From the NCBI GenBank assembly GCA_016218045.1, contig JACRFB010000013.1, forward strand, positions 1-64,000: 64,000 nt of DNA. The letters are read 5' to 3'. Of this stretch, positions 1 through 8,817 are shown in pieces (position 1 is the first letter of the stretch; the number at the start of each line of letters is the position of its first letter). The stretch comes from Ignavibacteriota bacterium (GTDB lineage Bacteria; Bacteroidota; Ignavibacteria; SZUA-365). The notes beneath the pieces are model-generated. The model worked only from the letters and a program-made list of their open reading frames with translations. It searched no databases and was not told where the DNA came from. Made by a program: the position numbers and the translations under genes.

Positions 1-128
1 GTAAAGGCGTGAAGGCGTAAAGGCGTGAAGGCGTAAAGGCGTGAAGGCGTAAAGGCGTGAAGGCGTAAAGGCGTGAAGGCGTAAAGGCGTGAAGGCGTAA
101 AGGCGTGAAGGCGTAAAGGCGTGAAGGC
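1..128. repeat. 16-bp tandem repeat, 8 copies
   Basis: Eight perfect copies of GTAAAGGCGTGAAGGC run from the window edge. Each unit is itself two 8-mers of the form GTRAAGGC. The array may begin before the window. It lies downstream of the lipoprotein gene on the minus strand and its terminator, so it appears to be non-coding. Confidence 0.95.
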
Positions 129-167
129 GTGAAACGGTGTAGGCCTCGTGTCTTGGAGGGGTAAAAA

Positions 168-192
168 AAAAGCCCCGCTGAGCGGGGCTTTT
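168..192 (-). terminator. Rho-independent terminator of the lipoprotein gene
   Basis: The stem GCCCCGC (172-178) pairs with GCGGGGC (182-188) around TGA and is extended by AAAA/TTTT flanks. On the minus strand it is followed by a long T run (the A run at 163-171 on the plus strand). It lies about 20 bp past the stop codon at 213. Confidence 0.85.
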
Positions 193-212
193 ACGGAGTA
201 TTCTGTCCGATA

Positions 213-1079
213 TTATTCGAAGTAGGAGTACATCTCCTGGAGATCACCGGGGATTGGCAAAGTGCCCATGAAGGGTATGGTGATCACTGCGCTTTCCTGG
301 CGGACTTTCACCTGCGCATCGGGATCGTCGGAGAACCACATGCCGATCTTCAGAACGACAGGTGAGCCGAACGGCAGCGTGGCAGTGATGGTGACCGTTG
401 TTTTCCATGTCTTCACCGATTTGGTACCGACCATGATAACTTCATCCTTGGCTTCAAATTTGCCCTTGATGATCACGTTGACCGTCACAGGCACACCCGA
501 CAGGTTGAAGTTCAGGGCTTCACCATTCACGTTGCTGATGTACCACTCGGTACCGATCGGGAGAATGGCGCCTTGGTCATCCATGAATTTTGCGATAGGA
601 TCCCATTTGGGTCCAGGAACTGTAGGCGGTTGAATCGGAAACTGCGCGGCAAAGAGATCGACAAATGCCTGCAGAGCTTCGCTCAGAAAACCGTAGACCT
701 GAACTTCCTTTGTGAAGGAATTGCCGCCGGATGATCCGGTGTTTGTGCGAATGAACAAGGTGTCTTTCTCGTTCGTCGCCTTGTCGGTGCCGATGCGGTA
801 GAACCAATCCTTGTACGCACCGAGGAGCAGATTGCCGTTGCCCTTGACATCGATCCAGTAGTCGTGCTTCGTGCTGGTTATCGGGTTGTTGGCCGAGTCG
901 AGTTCGGTCCGGTTGTACTTGTACTGCGAGGCGGCTTTCAACTCCATGTAGATCTTGGTTGAGCCGGTATTGTTGTTGTTGTTGTTCGTGCCGTTGTCGT
1001 CGTCGCTGCAACCCGGCAGCCAGACGAAGAGCAACACCGCGGATAGCAGAGCGGCGAAGGTTGATCCGAGCTTTTTCAT
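213..1079 (-). CDS. Hypothetical lipoprotein with poly-Asn linker
   Basis: A 288-aa protein of unknown function, predicted to be membrane-anchored on the periplasmic side. The start MKKLG at 1079 gives a classic lipoprotein signal peptide ending in the lipobox LPGC (Cys24), and an AGGAG ribosome site lies about 11 nt upstream. A longer reading back to 1208 would put 43 unlikely residues before the signal. After Cys24 comes an acidic SDDDN stretch and six asparagines (32-37), a flexible spacer, then a beta-rich soluble domain with a motif-poor C-terminus ending in EMYSYFE. No family was recognised. It is followed by a strong terminator, and a hairpin terminator separates it from rpmA upstream, so it is probably monocistronic. 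Confidence 0.8.
   Translation of the reverse strand: MKKLGSTFAALLSAVLLFVWLPGCSDDDNGTNNNNNNTGSTKIYMELKAASQYKYNRTELDSANNPITSTKHDYWIDVKGNGNLLLGAYKDWFYRIGTDKATNEKDTLFIRTNTGSSGGNSFTKEVQVYGFLSEALQAFVDLFAAQFPIQPPTVPGPKWDPIAKFMDDQGAILPIGTEWYISNVNGEALNFNLSGVPVTVNVIIKGKFEAKDEVIMVGTKSVKTWKTTVTITATLPFGSPVVLKIGMWFSDDPDAQVKVRQESAVITIPFMGTLPIPGDLQEMYSYFE
969..986 (-). repeat. Asn-codon triplet repeat
   Basis: Six consecutive Asn codons, five of them AAC, in the lipoprotein linker. Slippage here would change linker length by whole residues without a frameshift. Confidence 0.85.
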
Positions 1080-1193
1080 GCGCGATCGGTCTCCTGATCG
1101 AAGTGAGTGATGCGAGGAATAGTCGATGGTATATGTGCGCGGCCAGTCGGCTTTTGCGCGGCAATGTGTCCGATGTTGGAATACCAATATAAG

Positions 1194-1224
1194 AAAACGG
1201 GATGTCAAGACGACATCCCGTTTT
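1194..1224 (-). terminator. Terminator after rplU-rpmA
   Basis: A 13-bp perfect stem (1194-1206 with 1212-1224) encloses a 5-nt loop and is flanked by A4/T4 tracts, so it can work in both directions. It lies 23 bp past the rpmA stop. Confidence 0.85.
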
Positions 1225-1246
1225 ACGACCTGAGACCTGGTCGAAA

Positions 1247-1504
1247 TTATTCGACCGGTGCGATATTGACGCGTTTTTTATCGCGGCCCATGCGCTGGAA
1301 TTCCACACGTCCCTCAATCAACGCAAAGAGCGTATCGTCACTGCCCTTGCCCACGTTGAGACCCGGATGAAATTTTGTGCCACGCTGGCGCACGATGATG
1401 GATCCTGCGGTGACGATTTCGCCGCCGAAGGCCTTCACGCCGAGATACTGCGGATTGCTGTCGCGCCCGTTGCGGGAGCTACCGAGACCTTTTTTATGTG
1501 CCAT
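1247..1504 (-). CDS. rpmA: 50S ribosomal protein L27
   Basis: Structural protein of the large ribosomal subunit, located near the peptidyl-transferase centre. The 85-aa product starts [16 protein letters not shown], which is the family signature, and continues with YLGVKAFGG and the FHPGLNVG box. The length is normal. It begins directly with MAHKKG and so lacks the cleaved N-terminal extension found in Firmicutes. It lies 18 bp after rplU on the same strand, the usual bacterial order, and ends before a strong hairpin terminator. Confidence 0.98.
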   Translation of the reverse strand: MAHKKGLGSSRNGRDSNPQYLGVKAFGGEIVTAGSIIVRQRGTKFHPGLNVGKGSDDTLFALIEGRVEFQRMGRDKKRVNIAPVE

Positions 1505-1522
1505 GACTGTTCTCCGTCCCGC

Positions 1523-1834
1523 TTAATTCTTGATACTCTCGATGGAAATCTGGGTCAGACGCTGGCGGTGGCCATTCATCTTCTGATACCCTTTGCGGCG
1601 CTTTTTCTTGAACACCAGGACTTTGTCGTCCTTGATGTGCGCGAGCACTTTCGCCGTGACTGTAAGACCATTCACGACTGGTGTTCCGATTTTCACGTTT
1701 GTATCATCGGAGAACATCAGAACCTGGGAGAATTCGACGGTGGAGCCGACCTCTGTGTCGATCAGAGGGACGTAGAGGGTTTGCGCCTCCGTCACTTTAA
1801 ACTGCTGTCCGCCGATTGCTACGACTGCATACAT
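1523..1834 (-). CDS. rplU: 50S ribosomal protein L21
   Basis: Large-subunit protein that binds 23S rRNA. The start was placed at [14 protein letters not shown] (1834), the conserved N-terminus, which gives 103 aa, the usual length. Upstream in-frame methionines at 1852 and 1900 would add residues absent from the family. The basic segment [16 protein letters not shown] near the C-terminus is the rRNA-binding signature. It is first in an rplU-rpmA operon with a promoter at 1882-1910. The ribosome site is weak (GGAAAAAAG). Confidence 0.97.
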   Translation of the reverse strand: MYAVVAIGGQQFKVTEAQTLYVPLIDTEVGSTVEFSQVLMFSDDTNVKIGTPVVNGLTVTAKVLAHIKDDKVLVFKKKRRKGYQKMNGHRQRLTQISIESIKN

Positions 1835-1881
1835 TGTCTTTTTTCCGGTCATTCGTAGTGATGCACCTTTCAAGAATAGGG

Positions 1882-1910
1882 AACTTAGGGTTTTTGGCAA
1901 TAAAAGTCAA
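1882..1910 (-). promoter_or_regulatory. Sigma70-type promoter of rplU-rpmA
   Basis: On the minus strand TTGACT (1905-1910) and TAAGTT (1882-1887) are separated by exactly 17 bp. The expected leader is about 40 nt. Confidence 0.6.
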
Positions 1911-1976
1911 CCCGCATCCTCAAATACTGTGGTTTTGTTGGGATTTCGGACGAAAAAAGTGTTCCGTTCCAAGAAA

Positions 1977-2969
1977 TCAGCAGGAGAGGCAGGCCGTTTC
2001 ACCGTCGTTATACGCACGTGACTCGAGCTGGAGAGTTGTGTGTTCTATGTGATACTGCTCACGCAGAAGCTGCGAAATTTCCGCGAGCACGTGATCATGC
2101 GCGGACGTGTTATCCGGGTGAAGAACGATGTGGCAGCTCACGGCATGCAGATCGGATGTGATAGTCCATACATGGAAATCGTGCACACCGGTTACGTACG
2201 GAAGATCGAGGATCGCATCGTGAATCCGTGTGATATCGACTCCGTCGGGAGCAGCTTCGAGAAGTATCGCAACGGCCTCGCGTGTGAGGCGGTAAGCACT
2301 TACGACGACCACAACCGCAATCGCGAGCGACAGCGCAGGATCCAGCCACGGCACATCCCACAGCAGCATTACCACTCCCCCTACAACGATCCCGGCGCTT
2401 GAAAAGAGATCGCCGAGCACATGGAGAAAGGCGCTGCGCGCGTTCAGCGTGTGTGCGTGTTTGAGGAGCAACGCCGAGGCGATATTTGCGGTGATTCCCA
2501 CCAGGGCGATACCGAGCATCATCGGAGCATCAACCGCGGCAGGGTGCATGAGCCGCTGCACCGCCTCATACCCAATAAAAGCGCACACCAGGAGCAGAGT
2601 GACACCGTTCACCAGCGCCGCAAGGATCTCGACGCGTCGCAGGCCGTACGTGAAGCGACCTCTCACCGGACGCGTGGCCAAGTTCAATGCGATATAACTC
2701 ATCACCAGCGATAGAGAGTCTACCAGCATATGCCCCGCATCCGAAATGAGCGCGAGGCTCCCGGACAACAACCCGCCAACAAACTCGACAAAGAGTATCG
2801 CCGATGTAAAAACGATCGCCCATCCAAGCCGCCGTTTCTCGTCACGCCTCGAGATGCGGGGTAATGTGTGCGCATGCGAATGTCCGTGGACCTCACGGCT
2901 GCCAGGCGGATCCGCGTCGTGCATGTGGGTATGCACGTGATGACTATGACCGGTATGTCGGTGAATCAT
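1977..2969 (-). CDS. Cation diffusion facilitator (zinc-type CDF exporter)
   Basis: A 330-aa inner-membrane H+/divalent metal antiporter of the CzcD/ZitB type that exports Zn2+ or related ions. The N-terminus is very His-rich (residues 3-17 and 28-34), then come about six membrane helices (about 48-235) and a C-terminal cytoplasmic domain with the GVHDFHVW motif. Metal-site residues H80-xxx-D84 and H183-xxx-D187 form the two HxxxD pairs of the zinc subgroup. The protein ends in CLSC, a possible extra metal-binding tail. It is divergent from the DUF4292 gene and upstream of rplU, which has its own promoter. No metal regulator is adjacent. Confidence 0.93.
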   Translation of the reverse strand: MIHRHTGHSHHVHTHMHDADPPGSREVHGHSHAHTLPRISRRDEKRRLGWAIVFTSAILFVEFVGGLLSGSLALISDAGHMLVDSLSLVMSYIALNLATRPVRGRFTYGLRRVEILAALVNGVTLLLVCAFIGYEAVQRLMHPAAVDAPMMLGIALVGITANIASALLLKHAHTLNARSAFLHVLGDLFSSAGIVVGGVVMLLWDVPWLDPALSLAIAVVVVVSAYRLTREAVAILLEAAPDGVDITRIHDAILDLPYVTGVHDFHVWTITSDLHAVSCHIVLHPDNTSAHDHVLAEISQLLREQYHIEHTTLQLESRAYNDGETACLSC

Positions 2970-3055
2970 TGCACCGGAAGATACATCACACTGCGGAAAT
3001 CCGCATTCCTCTTCGTATACGATTGTGACTGTCGAGCAACCACCCTGTTTCCCCC

Positions 3056-3084
3056 TTGTTCAGCCACTGCCTGGGGCCTATATT
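3056..3084 (+). promoter_or_regulatory. Promoter very close to the DUF4292 start
   Basis: TTGTTC (3056-3061), a 17-bp spacer and TATATT (3079-3084). Only nine bases separate the -10 box from the ATG at 3094, so the leader would be 0-4 nt. Confidence 0.5.
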
Positions 3085-3093
3085 CGTCGCGCC

Positions 3094-3876
3094 ATGAAGA
3101 GTACCACCCTCCCGATCATCACCACGCTTTGCGCATTGTGTTGTGCGTGTCTGCTTCTCTCATCATGTTCCAGCACAAAGGGGCTTCCTGAAGAAGGACC
3201 TCTCGATCCAGCAACTGTTGTAGCCGCGGTCAACGTACGCAGTGCCGCGATCCGGACCGTTCAGGGCTACGGAACCGTCAGCATTGAGACGCCGGAGATA
3301 TCGAACAGCGGCAATATTCAGGTGCGCATCTCACGCCCCGACTCGATGTACATCGATATCACCGGACCTTTCGGGATCGGCGTCGCAAAAGGTCTGGTGA
3401 CCAACCAGGCGTTCCAGATATACAACGGCCTCGAAAACACGATTCTTACCGGACGCACCAGTTCGCGTAACTTAAAGGCAGTCCTCCGCATCGAAGTCGA
3501 TTTTCAGGATGTCGCTTCTGCTGTAGCCGGCGCAGCATCCATCCCGTCATCGGGATCTCTCACCGGGAGGCGAGAAGCAGGTGCATACATCCTCGTACAA
3601 GCGGGTGAACGTGAAACCATCGAGTACGTAGTCGACCTCGAAAACGCCGCCGTGACTGAAAGACGCATACTGGGCCCCGATGGAGCACTTCTGGAAAAGG
3701 TGACGTTCCGGGATTTCCGGAGACGAAGCGACATATCACTGCCGACTCAGATAGTGATTGCCCGTCCTCCGAAATCTGAAAATCTGACAATCTCATTTGA
3801 ACGGCTCGTGTTAAACGACATGCCGGTCGATTTTAGTTTTCGATACCCGAAATCCGCCAACAAAATCAACTTTTAG
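3094..3876 (+). CDS. DUF4292 lipoprotein (LolA/LolB-like fold)
   Basis: A 260-aa lipoprotein with signal peptide ending LSSC (Cys25). The body matches the DUF4292 pattern of Bacteroidota: an N-terminal helix with VRSAAIRTVQGYGTVSI, strands around RISRPDSMYIDITGPFGIGVAKG, and a C-terminal LPTQIVIARPPKSENLTISFERL region. The fold resembles LolA/LolB outer-membrane lipoprotein carriers, so a role in handling lipoproteins or lipids is plausible but inferred. It is followed by a hairpin terminator and then an EnvC-like gene, the neighbour also seen in other Bacteroidota. The start at MKSTT was preferred because a longer reading (from 3025) would displace the signal peptide. Confidence 0.85.
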   Translation: MKSTTLPIITTLCALCCACLLLSSCSSTKGLPEEGPLDPATVVAAVNVRSAAIRTVQGYGTVSIETPEISNSGNIQVRISRPDSMYIDITGPFGIGVAKGLVTNQAFQIYNGLENTILTGRTSSRNLKAVLRIEVDFQDVASAVAGAASIPSSGSLTGRREAGAYILVQAGERETIEYVVDLENAAVTERRILGPDGALLEKVTFRDFRRRSDISLPTQIVIARPPKSENLTISFERLVLNDMPVDFSFRYPKSANKINF

Positions 3877-3919
3877 TTGTCCTGAAAGGACCTCGGCGCG
3901 CACACCTGCGAATCCGCAC

Positions 3920-3946
3920 AAATCAATCGCCGCAAGCGATTGATTT
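3920..3946 (+). terminator. Hairpin terminator after the DUF4292 gene
   Basis: An 11-bp perfect stem (3920-3930 with 3936-3946) around CGCAA, followed by a short T-rich stretch. Confidence 0.65.
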
Positions 3947-4000
3947 TACTTTCCTTCGTCGGATTTATTCCGTATTATCTCATGAATAGTACGGACGCTC

Positions 4001-5587
4001 ATGTCTCGTCGCACAGCAAAAGTTATTATCTCCCTGGTGCTGTCGGTGCTTCTGTGTCTTCCGCATCAGGATAGTACGGCGGAAAGAAAAAAGGCGCCGA
4101 CATCGTCCATGCGTGGCGGCGACGGAAAATCTTCAAAGGGATCCTCCACAAAGAAGTCCAGCGTTGGTAAGAAGAATCAAAGCGCGAAGCCGGGCGCGAA
4201 GAAAAAAGACAAGAGCAACGTGTCGAAGCCCTCGCGGCAGGGTGCATCTTCTTCTTCGAAGAACGCGCGCAGCTCTTCAAAAGTCCAGCGTAATGATGCA
4301 CGACGGAACACAGGAAAGAACAGAAACGCATCCACTTCGCCGAAGTCCGGAAAACAGGGAAGCAGAACATCAAGAGAGCAGGCCGCTGGCACGGTTCCCC
4401 AGACAAGGGCGATTCGTCTGCAGCAAGGTGAACTCGAACGAATTCGCAAAGAGATCCGCGAATACGAAGATCGTTTGGCGGAGAGCCGACGGACCGAGCG
4501 CGGCACAGTCGAGCGCATCGAGATGTTCGACAGACAAACGTCGCTCATTCGCCAGGTAGTATCACATCTGCACAACGAGATAGGAGAGAATCAGCAGGAG
4601 ATCCACTCTGCCGCGAGCACTCTGGCGATCGAAACGCAGCGACTGAGAGGGGTTAAATCATCCTACGCACGCTCGATAGTCAATGCCTACAAACGCGGCC
4701 AGATGCACGATACTGAACTGCTGCTGAGTTCAACGTCGCTGAATCAAATGCTGATCCGTTCCAGATATCTTCGGGCATTCTCCACACGGCAACGGCGTGT
4801 GGCCTCGGAGATCCGCGAGAGGCAGGAGGCGATCACCGCACAGAAATTGCTCCTCGAGGAGAAAGTCCTCGAGCAGAAAAAACGCGTCTCAGAAAAGGCG
4901 CAGCAGGAGCAGATTCTGCAGCGCAAAGTTGTCGAACACAAATCTCTTCTCGAGAAGGTGCGCGAGGACAAGGCCGCGTACGCGACGGAACTTAAACGCA
5001 AGCAGGCGGCAGCCGCAAAACTCGAGCGACTTATCGCGGATTTGATCGAACGCGAACAGGCCAAGCGGCTCGCGGCGGCGCGCAAATCGGAATCGGCCCG
5101 TTCTTCGCGTGGCGGCAGATCCTCGACCAACTCGTCGAGTGATCGCATCGTCTCACTGCCCAGCAAGGCATTGTCTGAAACCGCATTTGGACGATTGCGA
5201 GGACGCCTCCCCTGGCCGCTCGCACAAGGCCGTGTTATTGGAGGATTCGGGGAACAGGTCAATCCCAAACACGGCACAGTGACGATAAGCAACGGCATCG
5301 ATATCGCAGGTGTTGCGGGATCTCCAGTACGCGTAGTAGCCGACGGCACGGTTTCAATGGTGTACTTTATCGCCGGATACGGCAACCTTGTGATTGTGAA
5401 TCACGACGACGGGTTCTTTACGGTCTACGCACATCTCGCCTCCATCGGTGTACGTGAGGGACAGCGCGTCAAGGCCGGACAGACGATCGCATCCTGCGGT
5501 GAAGGAACAAACGGACCACAGATCCATTTCGAGATCTGGCGGCAGAAGTCAAAACAGAATCCACTCGGCTGGCTCGCCGGCAGGTAA
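4001..5587 (+). CDS. EnvC-like murein hydrolase activator with degenerate LytM (M23) domain
   Basis: A 528-aa exported protein. A signal peptide (1-27) precedes a Lys/Ser-rich low-complexity segment (about 28-130), a long coiled coil (about 135-350) and a LytM/M23 domain (about 400-520). Active M23 enzymes carry an HxxxD pair and an HxH motif; here the first metal histidine position reads SNGIDI and the last motif reads PQIHFEI, so zinc ligands are missing. That matches EnvC/NlpD-type activators that stimulate amidases during cell division without cutting wall themselves. YAHL is retained. A TATTAT box at 3973-3978 may be its -10. It sits downstream of the DUF4292 lipoprotein and converges with glyQS. 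Confidence 0.88.
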   Translation: MSRRTAKVIISLVLSVLLCLPHQDSTAERKKAPTSSMRGGDGKSSKGSSTKKSSVGKKNQSAKPGAKKKDKSNVSKPSRQGASSSSKNARSSSKVQRNDARRNTGKNRNASTSPKSGKQGSRTSREQAAGTVPQTRAIRLQQGELERIRKEIREYEDRLAESRRTERGTVERIEMFDRQTSLIRQVVSHLHNEIGENQQEIHSAASTLAIETQRLRGVKSSYARSIVNAYKRGQMHDTELLLSSTSLNQMLIRSRYLRAFSTRQRRVASEIRERQEAITAQKLLLEEKVLEQKKRVSEKAQQEQILQRKVVEHKSLLEKVREDKAAYATELKRKQAAAAKLERLIADLIEREQAKRLAAARKSESARSSRGGRSSTNSSSDRIVSLPSKALSETAFGRLRGRLPWPLAQGRVIGGFGEQVNPKHGTVTISNGIDIAGVAGSPVRVVADGTVSMVYFIAGYGNLVIVNHDDGFFTVYAHLASIGVREGQRVKAGQTIASCGEGTNGPQIHFEIWRQKSKQNPLGWLAGR

Positions 5588-5635
5588 CGTGGTGTGGTGA
5601 TGCGCCACACAATCAGCCGGCGCACACACGAATAC

Positions 5636-5655
5636 ACACGCGCGGACGCGCGTGT
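5636..5655. terminator. Possible bidirectional hairpin between envC-like gene and glyQS
   Basis: An 8-bp GC-rich stem (5636-5643 with 5648-5655) lies between two convergent genes and touches the glyQS stop codon. It has no T run, so termination is uncertain. Confidence 0.4.
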
Positions 5656-7139
5656 TACACGTTGAGCTTTACACGGAGATACTCTCCACAGGCGCTCATG
5701 GCAATGCGTTCCTGTTGCATGGAATCACGATCGCGCACAGTGACCGTCTGATCCTCGAGTGTTTGCGAATCGACAGTAATGCCATACGGCGTGCCGATTT
5801 CGTCCTGCCTGCGATAACGCCGGCCGACTGAACCGCTGTCGTCGTAGAACACCTTGTATTCCTTCTGCAATTCGCGATAGAGCCGGAGTCCAAGCTCATC
5901 CATGCCATCGCGGTTGACGAGCGGGAGAACCGCCGCCTTGTACGGGGCAAGTTTCGGGTGGAAGCGCAGCACCGTGCGGGTTTCTTTCTCGAGCTGTTCT
6001 TCTTCGTAGGCAGCCGTCAAGAAGGCCATAACCGATCGGCTCGCACCGGCGGAAGTTTCGATCACGAATGGAACGTACTTCTCCTTGGTGTCTTCATTAA
6101 AAAACTCGAGACTCTTACCCGAATACTCCGCGTGGCGTGTCAAGTCGAAGTCCGTGCGGTTATGTATGCCTTCGATCTCGCCCCACCCGAAAGGAAATTC
6201 GAATTCGATGTCGACGGCAGCGCGGGCATAGTGCGCAAGTTTTTCAGGCGCATGCGGATGAAAGCGAAGTTTACCGCGTTCCATACCCAGATCAACAAAC
6301 CACTGCATGCGCTGTTCGCGCCAGCGTTCGTACCATTCCATATCCGTGCCGGGAACAACAAAAAACTGCATCTCCATCTGCTCGAACTCGCGCGTACGGA
6401 ACAGGAAGTTTTTGGTGTTGATCTCGTTGCGGAAGGCCTTCCCGATCTGCGCTATGCCGAAGGGCACCTTCTGGCGCATCGACTGTGCGACATTCAGGAA
6501 GTTCACAAAAATGCCCTGTGCCGTCTCTGGACGCAGGTATACCACTGCGCTGGAATCTTCGACCGGTCCGACAAACGTCTTGAACATCAGATTGAATTTT
6601 CGCGGAATAGTAAAGGTCCCCGCACGTCCGCAATTCGGGCACGCCAGGAGTTCCTTTGTATTCAGCGTGTCGAAGACTGCGGCGTCATCGATAAGCGCGT
6701 CTCCGGCTACCACAAGCTGCTCGTCACGGCTCAATGCGAGGAAGGCATCCTTCCGGGTTTGTTCGGCACCGAGATATTCAGCGTATGCCTCCGCGATTTT
6801 CTTCCGGCGTTTTTCATTGTACGACTCATAGAGCACATCGAGGCGGTAACGACTCTTGCATTCGCGGCAGTCGACCATCGGATCTGTAAAATTCTCGACA
6901 TGTCCCGAGGCCTCCCACACGCGCGGATGCATAAGAATCGACGCGTCGAGCCCCTCTACATCGTCGCGGAACGTCATCGCCTTCCACCACGCCTCCTTCA
7001 CGTTGCGCAGAAGCTCAACGCCGAGAGGGCCGTAATCCCAACACCCGTTCAGGCCTCCGTAGATCTCGGATGACTGGAAGACAAATCCCCGCCGTTTGGC
7101 GAGAGAGACTATTTTTTCGAGCGTGGATGGCGCTGCCAT
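5655..7139 (-). CDS. glyQS: Glycyl-tRNA synthetase, single-chain class II type
   Basis: Attaches glycine to tRNA-Gly in the cytoplasm. The 494-aa protein starts MAAPSTLEKIVSLAKRRGF and contains SSEIYGGLNGCWDYGPLG (start of the catalytic core), motif 2 around the RPETAQGIFVNF segment and the GVGRRYRRQDEIGTPYG-like C-terminal anticodon-binding region. Two Cys pairs (CREC, CPNC) lie in the insertion. The length fits the homodimeric archaeal/eukaryal-like enzyme, not the two-subunit GlyQ/GlyS. It runs in the same direction as sthA, with a gap of 111 bp. Confidence 0.97.
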   Translation of the reverse strand: MAAPSTLEKIVSLAKRRGFVFQSSEIYGGLNGCWDYGPLGVELLRNVKEAWWKAMTFRDDVEGLDASILMHPRVWEASGHVENFTDPMVDCRECKSRYRLDVLYESYNEKRRKKIAEAYAEYLGAEQTRKDAFLALSRDEQLVVAGDALIDDAAVFDTLNTKELLACPNCGRAGTFTIPRKFNLMFKTFVGPVEDSSAVVYLRPETAQGIFVNFLNVAQSMRQKVPFGIAQIGKAFRNEINTKNFLFRTREFEQMEMQFFVVPGTDMEWYERWREQRMQWFVDLGMERGKLRFHPHAPEKLAHYARAAVDIEFEFPFGWGEIEGIHNRTDFDLTRHAEYSGKSLEFFNEDTKEKYVPFVIETSAGASRSVMAFLTAAYEEEQLEKETRTVLRFHPKLAPYKAAVLPLVNRDGMDELGLRLYRELQKEYKVFYDDSGSVGRRYRRQDEIGTPYGITVDSQTLEDQTVTVRDRDSMQQERIAMSACGEYLRVKLNV

Positions 7140-7250
7140 AAGGGTGCGGTTGTTGTGTGATACAAGGTGAATTGTCGCGGCCGGGCGGGCGTGTGTTCCG
7201 CCGACACCACGGTATAGTGAGGGGGTGGAAGGTGTGGAGTCCGCCCGATT

Positions 7251-8648
7251 TTAAAAAATTCGATTGAGTCCGTTTAACGCGGCAACACGGTATGCTTCGG
7301 CCATGGTGGGATAGTTGAACGTCGTATTAACAAAATACCGAAGCGAATTCGCTTCGCCCTTTTGCGACATGATGGCCTGACCGATGTGCAGGATTTCCGC
7401 CGCCTGGTAGCCGAAACAATGGATGCCGAGTATTTCAAGCGTTTCGCGGTGGAACAATATTTTCAGCATGCCAACCTTGCGGTCCGTTATCTGGGCGCGC
7501 GCCAGATTCCTGAAAAAGGCGTGGCCCACCTCGTACGGAATCTTTGCTGCGGTGAGCTCGCGTTCCGTGCGGCCGATCGTGCTTATCTCCGGAGTCGTGT
7601 AGATCCCTGTCGGCACATCATGGACGAGGCGCTCGTCACCGCACCCTTGCACAATGTGCGTTCCAGCGAAACGGCCCTGATCGTACGCGGCGCTCGCGAG
7701 ATTTGGAAATCCGACGATATCCCCGACGGCATAGATGTGGGGCAGCTTTGTTTGATAGTGTTCGTTCACCGGAATGTTGCCGCGGTGGTCGGGCGTAATT
7801 CCAATCGCCTCGAGACCAAGCTCCGCCGAATTACCCGAGCGGCCGTTTGCCCAAAGCAGCACATCGGTCTTGATTTTCTTGCCGGTTTTCAAATGTAGAA
7901 TCACACCGTCATCAAGCGGTTCGACGGCCGCGTATTCCTCGTTATGACGAATCAGGACACCCTGATCCCGAAGGTGATAACTCAGTGCGTCCGTCACTTC
8001 ATCGTCGAGAAATTCGAGCAGGCGTGCGCGGGTGTTGATAAGATTCACTTTGACGCCCAGACCACGGAACGCGGAAGCGTACTCGCATCCTATGACTCCT
8101 GCACCGTAGATCGAAATCGTTGACGGTGTGTCACCGAGCATCAGCACCGTATCACTGTCCACAACACGCGGGTGTGAAAAATTAATGTCGGCCGGATGGT
8201 ACGGATGCGATCCGGGCGCGAGGACAAAGTGTGACGCGCTGTACAGCCGTTCGACACCTTCCACATCGAGTACAATGAGCGTATGAGGATCGTGGAAGCG
8301 GGCGAGTCCTTCGACGACATCCACATTATTTCGGTCGTAGAAACCCTGTCTCTCCTGAACCTGCGTTTCGACGGCATCCTGAACCGAGGCCATCAATTCG
8401 CGATACGTGATCCGGTACGTCTGCGCCATTTTGCCGAAAAGCGCGTTTTTTTTCAGAGCAGCATATTGCTGCGTGACGTGGATGAGTTTCTTGCTGGGAA
8501 TCGTTCCCCAATGGGTGCATCCACCGCCGACCTTCACGTAGCGCTCAATGACTGCGACCGATTTTCCCGCCTTGGCGACATTGATCGCGGCGCCCTCTCC
8601 TCCGGGTCCGCTGCCTACAACGATTACATCGTATTGGTGTTGTTCCAT
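7251..8648 (-). CDS. sthA: Soluble pyridine nucleotide transhydrogenase
   Basis: Cytoplasmic FAD flavoprotein that transfers hydride between NADPH and NAD+, usually to drain excess NADPH. The 465-aa sequence is strikingly close to E. coli SthA throughout: [12 protein letters not shown] (FAD site), [26 protein letters not shown] (NAD site), [18 protein letters not shown], and the C-terminal [19 protein letters not shown]. As in SthA, the second cysteine of the redox disulfide found in lipoamide dehydrogenases is absent (CTHWGT), which separates it from that family. A promoter-like pair sits directly against its start codon (8654-8682). It is divergent from msrB. Confidence 0.96.
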   Translation of the reverse strand: MEQHQYDVIVVGSGPGGEGAAINVAKAGKSVAVIERYVKVGGGCTHWGTIPSKKLIHVTQQYAALKKNALFGKMAQTYRITYRELMASVQDAVETQVQERQGFYDRNNVDVVEGLARFHDPHTLIVLDVEGVERLYSASHFVLAPGSHPYHPADINFSHPRVVDSDTVLMLGDTPSTISIYGAGVIGCEYASAFRGLGVKVNLINTRARLLEFLDDEVTDALSYHLRDQGVLIRHNEEYAAVEPLDDGVILHLKTGKKIKTDVLLWANGRSGNSAELGLEAIGITPDHRGNIPVNEHYQTKLPHIYAVGDIVGFPNLASAAYDQGRFAGTHIVQGCGDERLVHDVPTGIYTTPEISTIGRTERELTAAKIPYEVGHAFFRNLARAQITDRKVGMLKILFHRETLEILGIHCFGYQAAEILHIGQAIMSQKGEANSLRYFVNTTFNYPTMAEAYRVAALNGLNRIF

Positions 8649-8653
8649 GTCCT

Positions 8654-8682
8654 AAAATACGGTGGGGAAGGTGACGGGGCAA
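8654..8682 (-). promoter_or_regulatory. Promoter abutting the sthA start codon
   Basis: On the minus strand TTGCCC (8677-8682), a 17-bp spacer and TATTTT (8654-8659). Only five bases (AGGAC) separate the -10 box from the ATG, so a transcript would begin at or next to the start codon. Confidence 0.5.
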
Positions 8683-8817
8683 CGAGTCACGCTGCCGATC
8701 CGCATCCTGAGAAAGGGTGCAACGATGGTCCGTCGTTTCTGACCAGCCGCGTGTGAACCAAGCGGATGGCCTGCGTGTTGAAGCGATGAATGCAACAACA
8801 CAAAGGACGAGTACATC

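Noticed and set aside
1-128. CRISPR array at the window start
   Set aside because: The repeats are directly adjacent with no spacers.
5958-7073. Long reading frame (371 aa) on the plus strand opposite glyQS
   Set aside because: It is the mirror of a strongly conserved tRNA synthetase gene in GC-biased codons. It has no ribosome site and no recognisable domain.
7251-8648. Lipoamide dehydrogenase instead of SthA
   Set aside because: The active-site second cysteine is missing and the closeness to E. coli SthA extends over the whole length.
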